DNA of 57,240 bases, taken from Desulfobulbaceae bacterium. Lineage in GTDB: Bacteria > Desulfobacterota > Desulfobulbia > Desulfobulbales > Desulfocapsaceae. Shown one piece after another: positions 53,153 through 57,240 of the stretch. How positions within the stretch are numbered: the first letter of the stretch is position 1; every line of letters begins with the position of its first letter. The stretch spans positions 1 to 57,240 of the forward strand of contig QKIH01000047.1 in assembly GCA_003249645.1 (NCBI GenBank), in the 5' to 3' direction. A model generated the notes under the pieces. That model was not told the origin of the DNA. It ran no database searches and was given only the letters and a program-made list of their open reading frames with translations. A program made the translations under genes and the position numbers.

Positions 53153-54526
53153 ATGTCTATTAGCTTCGGTGGCCTTGCCACAGGAATGGATACCGGTTCA
53201 ATTATCGAGCAACTTATGGCGCTTGAGCAGGCACCCATTACTAACCTTGAAACAGATAAGACTTGGCTTAGCAACAAACTGACTGCGTACCAGCAGTTTG
53301 ATTCACTGCTCAATGCATTTCAGACCAGTGTGTCCTCTCTGGTTGACCGTGATCAATACAGCCAAACCACTGTCACACAGAGTTCAAGTGAATTTTTTAC
53401 GGCAACGACTGATGGCGAAGCTTTACTCAATACCAATTACAACGTAGAAGTCATTGAACTCGCTCAGAGAGAAAAACGGTATACGGATGGATTTGCGTCA
53501 AAAACCGATAAGGTCTTTGGCACAGGAGATCTTTCAGTAATCGTCAATAACGTTCACCACGTAGTTAAAATTGATGAAACCAACAACTCCCTTGAAGGGA
53601 TAATGAAGGCCATTAACGATGCGGGAGTATATGTTAATGCAACCATTATCAACGATGGCAGCGACAACCCTTATCGCCTGACCCTGACCGGTGATAATGT
53701 CGGCCAGAGTATCGAAATTGATACCTCCGGCTTAACGACAGGAACCGATATCCAGGATCTCGGCACATTTTACGCATCTCAACTTGCTCAACAAGCCCAC
53801 ATCAAAGTTGACGGTATCGACATTTATAGTGACACCAATGAAATTTCTGAGGCAATTCCAGGCGTAACGCTTGAATTGCTCAAAGCCGAAGAAGGTACAA
53901 CAAGCAGCCTGGAAATAGTCAAAGATAACAGCGCAATTCAAACAAACATCAATTCATTCATCACCGCCTATAACGATGTAGTTGCGTTTGTAACCGGTCA
54001 ATCCACCATGGGAGACACCTCCGCCGGTGTTCTCAATGGAGATTCCGGATTAACTGCTATAAAGCGACATTTACAGGACATGTTGACATCAACTGTCAAT
54101 ACCGGCGGAACATTTACATCACTTGCACAACTCGGTCTTGAAACCCAGAAAGATGGAACAATTACTCTCAACAGTTCAACTTTTTCTAAGGCCTTAGAAG
54201 AAGACGAGGACAGTATTGTCAATTTGCTTTCAGGACCCGAGGGAAATGAAGACGCAGGTATTGCTTCAAGAATCTATTCGTATCTCAACAAGTTAACAGA
54301 TTCATCAAACGGCTTGCTCGCCGGAAGAGAAAAAAGCATTACAGACAATATCTCTAGAATTGATGCGAATATTGAAAAGATAGAAGCACGGCTCGAAAAA
54401 CGTGAGGCAACCTTACAGGCTCAATTTAATGCTATGGAAATACTGGTAAGCACCTATAACGCAACATCTGATTACCTCACGACACAATTAAGTTCTCTCG
54501 AATCCTTATGGAATTATAACTCATGA
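53153..54526 (+). CDS. fliD: Filament cap protein FliD (HAP2)
   Basis: A 457-residue cap protein. The N-terminus ISFGGLATGMDTGSIIEQLM and the C-terminal coiled coil (NIEKIEARLEKREATLQAQF, then MEILVSTYNATSDYL) are typical. It caps the growing filament and folds flagellin on arrival. Its stop overlaps the fliS start by four bases. Confidence 0.96.
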   Translation: MSISFGGLATGMDTGSIIEQLMALEQAPITNLETDKTWLSNKLTAYQQFDSLLNAFQTSVSSLVDRDQYSQTTVTQSSSEFFTATTDGEALLNTNYNVEVIELAQREKRYTDGFASKTDKVFGTGDLSVIVNNVHHVVKIDETNNSLEGIMKAINDAGVYVNATIINDGSDNPYRLTLTGDNVGQSIEIDTSGLTTGTDIQDLGTFYASQLAQQAHIKVDGIDIYSDTNEISEAIPGVTLELLKAEEGTTSSLEIVKDNSAIQTNINSFITAYNDVVAFVTGQSTMGDTSAGVLNGDSGLTAIKRHLQDMLTSTVNTGGTFTSLAQLGLETQKDGTITLNSSTFSKALEEDEDSIVNLLSGPEGNEDAGIASRIYSYLNKLTDSSNGLLAGREKSITDNISRIDANIEKIEARLEKREATLQAQFNAMEILVSTYNATSDYLTTQLSSLESLWNYNS

Positions 54527-54963
54527 ACGGATACGTTAACCAGTACCAGCAGAATCAAATCGCAACAGCTTCCAGAGAGCAAATATTGCTCATGCTTTAT
54601 GATGGAGCCATTCGATTTTCCCAACAGGCCAAAATGGCTATCGATGATAATGACATGGCTGTTAAAGGGAAATATATCGGTAAAACCATGGCCATCATTT
54701 CTGAGCTCATTCGATCTCTTGATCATGAAATAGGAGGCGATATCGCAAAGGATTTGGACGCACTTTACGGATATATGCTCAAAGAACTCTCAAATGCAAA
54801 CGTAAAGAATGACAAAAAGCCGATTGAAGTTGTTATAACCTTGCTCAAGGATTTGAGAGAAACCTGGGCCGAGGCAATAGAAATCAATAATCAGGAAAAA
54901 AACAGCCACAGTCAACAAAACAGCGGTCAAGTGGTTAAACAATTTGCCAGCTCATCCATATAA
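54523..54963 (+). CDS. fliS: Flagellin export chaperone FliS
   Basis: A 146-residue FliS with QYQQNQIATASREQILLMLY and DGAIRFSQQA, the characteristic start, and SELIRSLDHEIGGDIAKDLD further on. FliS binds the C-terminal disordered region of flagellin before export and also interacts with FliW and FlgM in some species. Overlap with fliD implies coupling. Confidence 0.96.
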   Translation: MNGYVNQYQQNQIATASREQILLMLYDGAIRFSQQAKMAIDDNDMAVKGKYIGKTMAIISELIRSLDHEIGGDIAKDLDALYGYMLKELSNANVKNDKKPIEVVITLLKDLRETWAEAIEINNQEKNSHSQQNSGQVVKQFASSSI

Positions 54964-54970
54964 ATAAGAC

Positions 54971-55393
54971 ATGCATAAGAGTAAAGAATTTCTAGAGAAA
55001 TCTATCAGATGTTATCAGCTCATGTTAGAGCATGTTCATAACTTCAAGAAAGCTATTGAACGTGGCTCCCTTACTGCCGAGCAATATAATGATTTCAATA
55101 GCAAACTGATCTCTTTGCAAAGTCAGGTCGAAGAAGCTGACAAACAATTTTCCAGTCACTTCGACCAAAAGTCTGAAACTCTGATAATGGATACGCTATT
55201 TGCTCAAAAAGAATCGATGATGAAAGAAATTCTTGAGCTTAACAACTATCTATTACCCAGACTCGCATCTCTTATGGATATCACCAGAGATGAACTCGCC
55301 GGTCTCAAAAACAATATGCGCACTATTGGCGGCTACCACTCCGGGAAATCCAGCAAAGCTTCAACCGGTAGAATTATCAGAAGAAGCTGCTGA
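54971..55393 (+). CDS. fliT: Small helical protein, FliT/FlgN-like export chaperone
   Basis: A 140-residue, mainly helical protein eight bases after fliS, the place usually held by fliT. It contains LSLQSQVEEADKQF-like heptads and ends with the segment LKNNMRTIGGYHSGKSSKAS, which resembles the closing region of FlgN/FliT chaperones. FliT binds FliD. Sequence evidence alone is weak; order and length carry the call. It converges on the Maf gene with a 10-base gap and no terminator. Confidence 0.5.
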   Translation: MHKSKEFLEKSIRCYQLMLEHVHNFKKAIERGSLTAEQYNDFNSKLISLQSQVEEADKQFSSHFDQKSETLIMDTLFAQKESMMKEILELNNYLLPRLASLMDITRDELAGLKNNMRTIGGYHSGKSSKASTGRIIRRSC

Positions 55394-55403
55394 TCAGAAT
55401 TGT

Positions 55404-57240
55404 TCAGTTTACGCCTCTCAATTCGTTCAAAATCAAATCCTTTACCTCGGCACATGCACTCATGCCGCTTCGGTAAACCTTTTCCATTTCATCTCTATTC
55501 CTGCATAAAAGAAAAAGCCGATACCATTGCAGGAAGATATCAACCATTAATCTTTCAATAAAAACAATTCGCAGACAGCCAGGTTCTTTTCGGTTTGCGT
55601 TAACCCCATGCGTAATTGCTTGATCTAATTTCCTGGTAAAGGCAATAAAATCAAAAGCATCGAGTCTTAATATCGATTCTACTGTGTTGTAGAATTTCTC
55701 AATAAGTTTTGCTGTTTCAGTAGGATAAGTAAAATAATTTTTTTTCTTTTCAGCTTTGCCAAATCTATCAATTATTTTTTTTACTACGATAGCCCTTGAT
55801 ATCATCCCCTGATCAGGAGAGCACTCGTCGAATCTTTTAGGTTCAGCTCCGTGAATTTTTGCACCATCTGATAAATTATAAACAGCTGTCCCACTGACAT
55901 TTTTTATTTGCCTTTCAATTTCAAGTTTGACTTTATAGAAGAATTCATTTGTATAGCAAATGTTATTATCAGTAAAGTTCGGTTCAACCTGAAACAGTTC
56001 GCCAAAAGCACTTTTTATCCTGTTGGATTTTTCATGAATTCCACCAGACACGAATTTTTCATCGGGGTTTCTGAAACCGACATCAACTCCAAGCAAATAC
56101 ACTTCTTTGGGTTGACAATCAAAGGCAAAAGCTGAGCCTAGTGTTGTTGTTGAAGGGCCTGTCCCATCGAGATAATAGGTAAAATCAGCAACATTCGGTA
56201 AATTTTCTTCAATAAGTAAAAGCGGCACATCAAAGATTTTTATCTTATCAGGCTGAACCTTGTAGTTAGACAAAAATGGAATGGTGTGATCCAGATATAA
56301 ACTGTCGACAAGCTGGGACTCCATGCTTACTTGGAAATCAGGTTCGATCCCAGCTTTTTTTAAGGGAAGCACTGAACTGTGAACAGCAAAAATAATTATG
56401 TTTTCCCGATGTTTTTTTAACCATTCATAACCATTTTTCAAAGAAGGACCAGATGCGGTGATAACAATTACAGCATCTCTTAACAATGCATTTGGCTTTT
56501 TACAAAGAATAGGCAAACCGGCTTGAATATTTTCGCTACCATTTCTATATGCCTCGATCTCTCGGTCAAAGGAGGTGGTAATCCCTTCCAAAACATTCTG
56601 CTGCAGTCTTAGTTGCTGCATTATAGGTTCAACGGCAGGATGGTTATAAGCCCATAACCCTCTAAACCACAAGCAAGTGGAAATAGTTACAGTCGAATGA
56701 AACTCTTCCAGCATTGCTTGATCAAGAACCGGACCGATTGAAAGTGGCAATTTACCGTATTGCAGATAAATCTTTTCATAATCCAGAAAATAGCATGACA
56801 CTTCGAATTTTTCCGGATCAGGTTCAACCAAAAGAATTTTAGAAATCAAATGGGAATCAAGTAACTTATCAATATGCATTGCATAGAAGATGCCGACAAA
56901 CACTGTTGGGGGAAGCACCTTGAGATCATTCTCATACTTACCTAAAAGGACCTTTTCAGCTTTCATGCGTTCCGAGACTTCCGGTGTATTTTCGGTAAAA
57001 TAATCAGCGAAATATTTTGCTATCCCATTATGAACAGGAGACTGCTTGATATTGACAGGCTGGAAATTGACAAAGTTGCGCCAGGCACCGTGTTCTTTCT
57101 TCCCCAACTTTTCAAGAAAATCTTCCAGGTCTTCAGGATGCGCAATTTCTCCTGATTTTTCGTGAACGATTGACAGGAAATTTTCGGTCAGCGTTAACTG
57201 ATATGGACAATGTGTTGACTCGATAAACTTATCAATTACT
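55404..57240 (-). CDS. Maf-type motility-associated flagellin glycosyltransferase, 5' truncated by window edge
   Basis: The minus frame stays open from its stop at 55404 to the window edge; an internal TTG at 57107 is not the real start, since 44 in-frame codons upstream (from about 57239, beginning VIDKFIESTHCPYQL) have no stop. At least 611 residues. The Maf/DUF115 core is visible: VIVITASGPSLKNGYEWLKK, FAVHSSVLPLKKAGIEPDF and STTTLGSAFAFDCQPKEVYL, the Rossmann-like part shared with MptE. Maf enzymes attach nonulosonic acid (pseudaminic or legionaminic) sugars to flagellin before export. No sugar-biosynthesis gene is in the window. Confidence 0.88.
   Translation of the reverse strand, partial: VIDKFIESTHCPYQLTLTENFLSIVHEKSGEIAHPEDLEDFLEKLGKKEHGAWRNFVNFQPVNIKQSPVHNGIAKYFADYFTENTPEVSERMKAEKVLLGKYENDLKVLPPTVFVGIFYAMHIDKLLDSHLISKILLVEPDPEKFEVSCYFLDYEKIYLQYGKLPLSIGPVLDQAMLEEFHSTVTISTCLWFRGLWAYNHPAVEPIMQQLRLQQNVLEGITTSFDREIEAYRNGSENIQAGLPILCKKPNALLRDAVIVITASGPSLKNGYEWLKKHRENIIIFAVHSSVLPLKKAGIEPDFQVSMESQLVDSLYLDHTIPFLSNYKVQPDKIKIFDVPLLLIEENLPNVADFTYYLDGTGPSTTTLGSAFAFDCQPKEVYLLGVDVGFRNPDEKFVSGGIHEKSNRIKSAFGELFQVEPNFTDNNICYTNEFFYKVKLEIERQIKNVSGTAVYNLSDGAKIHGAEPKRFDECSPDQGMISRAIVVKKIIDRFGKAEKKKNYFTYPTETAKLIEKFYNTVESILRLDAFDFIAFTRKLDQAITHGVNANRKEPGCLRIVFIERLMVDIFLQWYRLFLLCRNRDEMEKVYRSGMSACAEVKDLILNELRGVN

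Noticed and set aside
53500..53520. ACCGATAA inside fliD as an internal sigma-28 promoter
   Set aside because: No TAAA-like box at the required distance and the site is within coding sequence far from the next start.
57104..57107. TTG at 57107 as the true start of the Maf gene
   Set aside because: The frame continues open to the window edge with a protein-like sequence and there is no ribosome site before the TTG.

Overview
The window is about 57 kb of a Gram-negative bacterial chromosome occupied almost entirely by one flagellar locus. The gene order (flgB-flgC-fliE-fliF-G-H-I-J-motE-fliK-flgD-flgE, then motA-motB-fliL-M-N-O-P-Q-R-flhB-flhA-flhF-flhG-fliA, then flgF-G-A-H-I-J, then flgM-N-K-L-csrA-fliW, flagellins, flaG-fliD-fliS), the LP-ring genes flgH/flgI, the FlhF/FlhG polar-placement pair and a PomAB-like stator suggest a motile member of the Desulfobacterota (Desulfobulbales-like) with a polar flagellum. 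That placement is inference from order and protein style, not a database result.

Layout. 1-342: 3' truncated thermonuclease-like gene on the minus strand. 509-2517: a cyclic-nucleotide-binding protein and a sigma-54 activator that is frameshifted by a perfect 32-bp tandem duplication just ahead of its GAFTGA motif. 2514-6587 (minus): a chemotaxis-type module of one CheY, two single CheX-like proteins and a giant protein with three CheX-like repeats plus a pseudo-receiver. 6876-20058: AMIN/TPR-like secreted protein, rod/MS-ring/switch/export ATPase/hook genes, closed by a strong terminator. 20314-32769: stator, C-ring, export gate, placement genes and sigma-28. 32850-37532: distal rod and LP rings. 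37677-42838: flgM-flgN-flgK-flgL-csrA-fliW with a conserved hypothetical gene first. 43107-55393: two flagellins of equal length that flank two very large multidomain glycan-modification genes on the opposite strand, then flaG, fliD, fliS and a FliT-like chaperone. 55404-57240 (minus): a Maf-type flagellin glycosyltransferase cut by the window edge.

Regulatory logic that can be read directly: one candidate sigma-54 promoter (6819-6834) precedes the early structural operon. Four candidate sigma-28 promoters with near-consensus boxes precede the triple-CheX gene, flgF, the flgM operon and the second flagellin. A set of small hairpins that present AAGGAT, AAGGAG or AAGGA in the loop lies in the leaders of the flgM/csrA operon, the second flagellin and flaG. 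These look like CsrA sites, and csrA and its antagonist fliW are in the same locus, so a CsrA-FliW-flagellin feedback circuit is the natural reading.

The most unusual content is (i) the 32-bp duplication that breaks the activator, (ii) the triple CheX-like/pseudo-receiver protein under a sigma-28 promoter, (iii) a methyltransferase-methyltransferase-glycosyltransferase-sulfotransferase fusion next to an O-GlcNAc-transferase-like/FkbM fusion between two flagellin genes, which suggests a methylated and possibly sulfated flagellin glycan, and (iv) the repeated CsrA-type hairpins. No tRNA, rRNA, CRISPR array or insertion sequence was seen.
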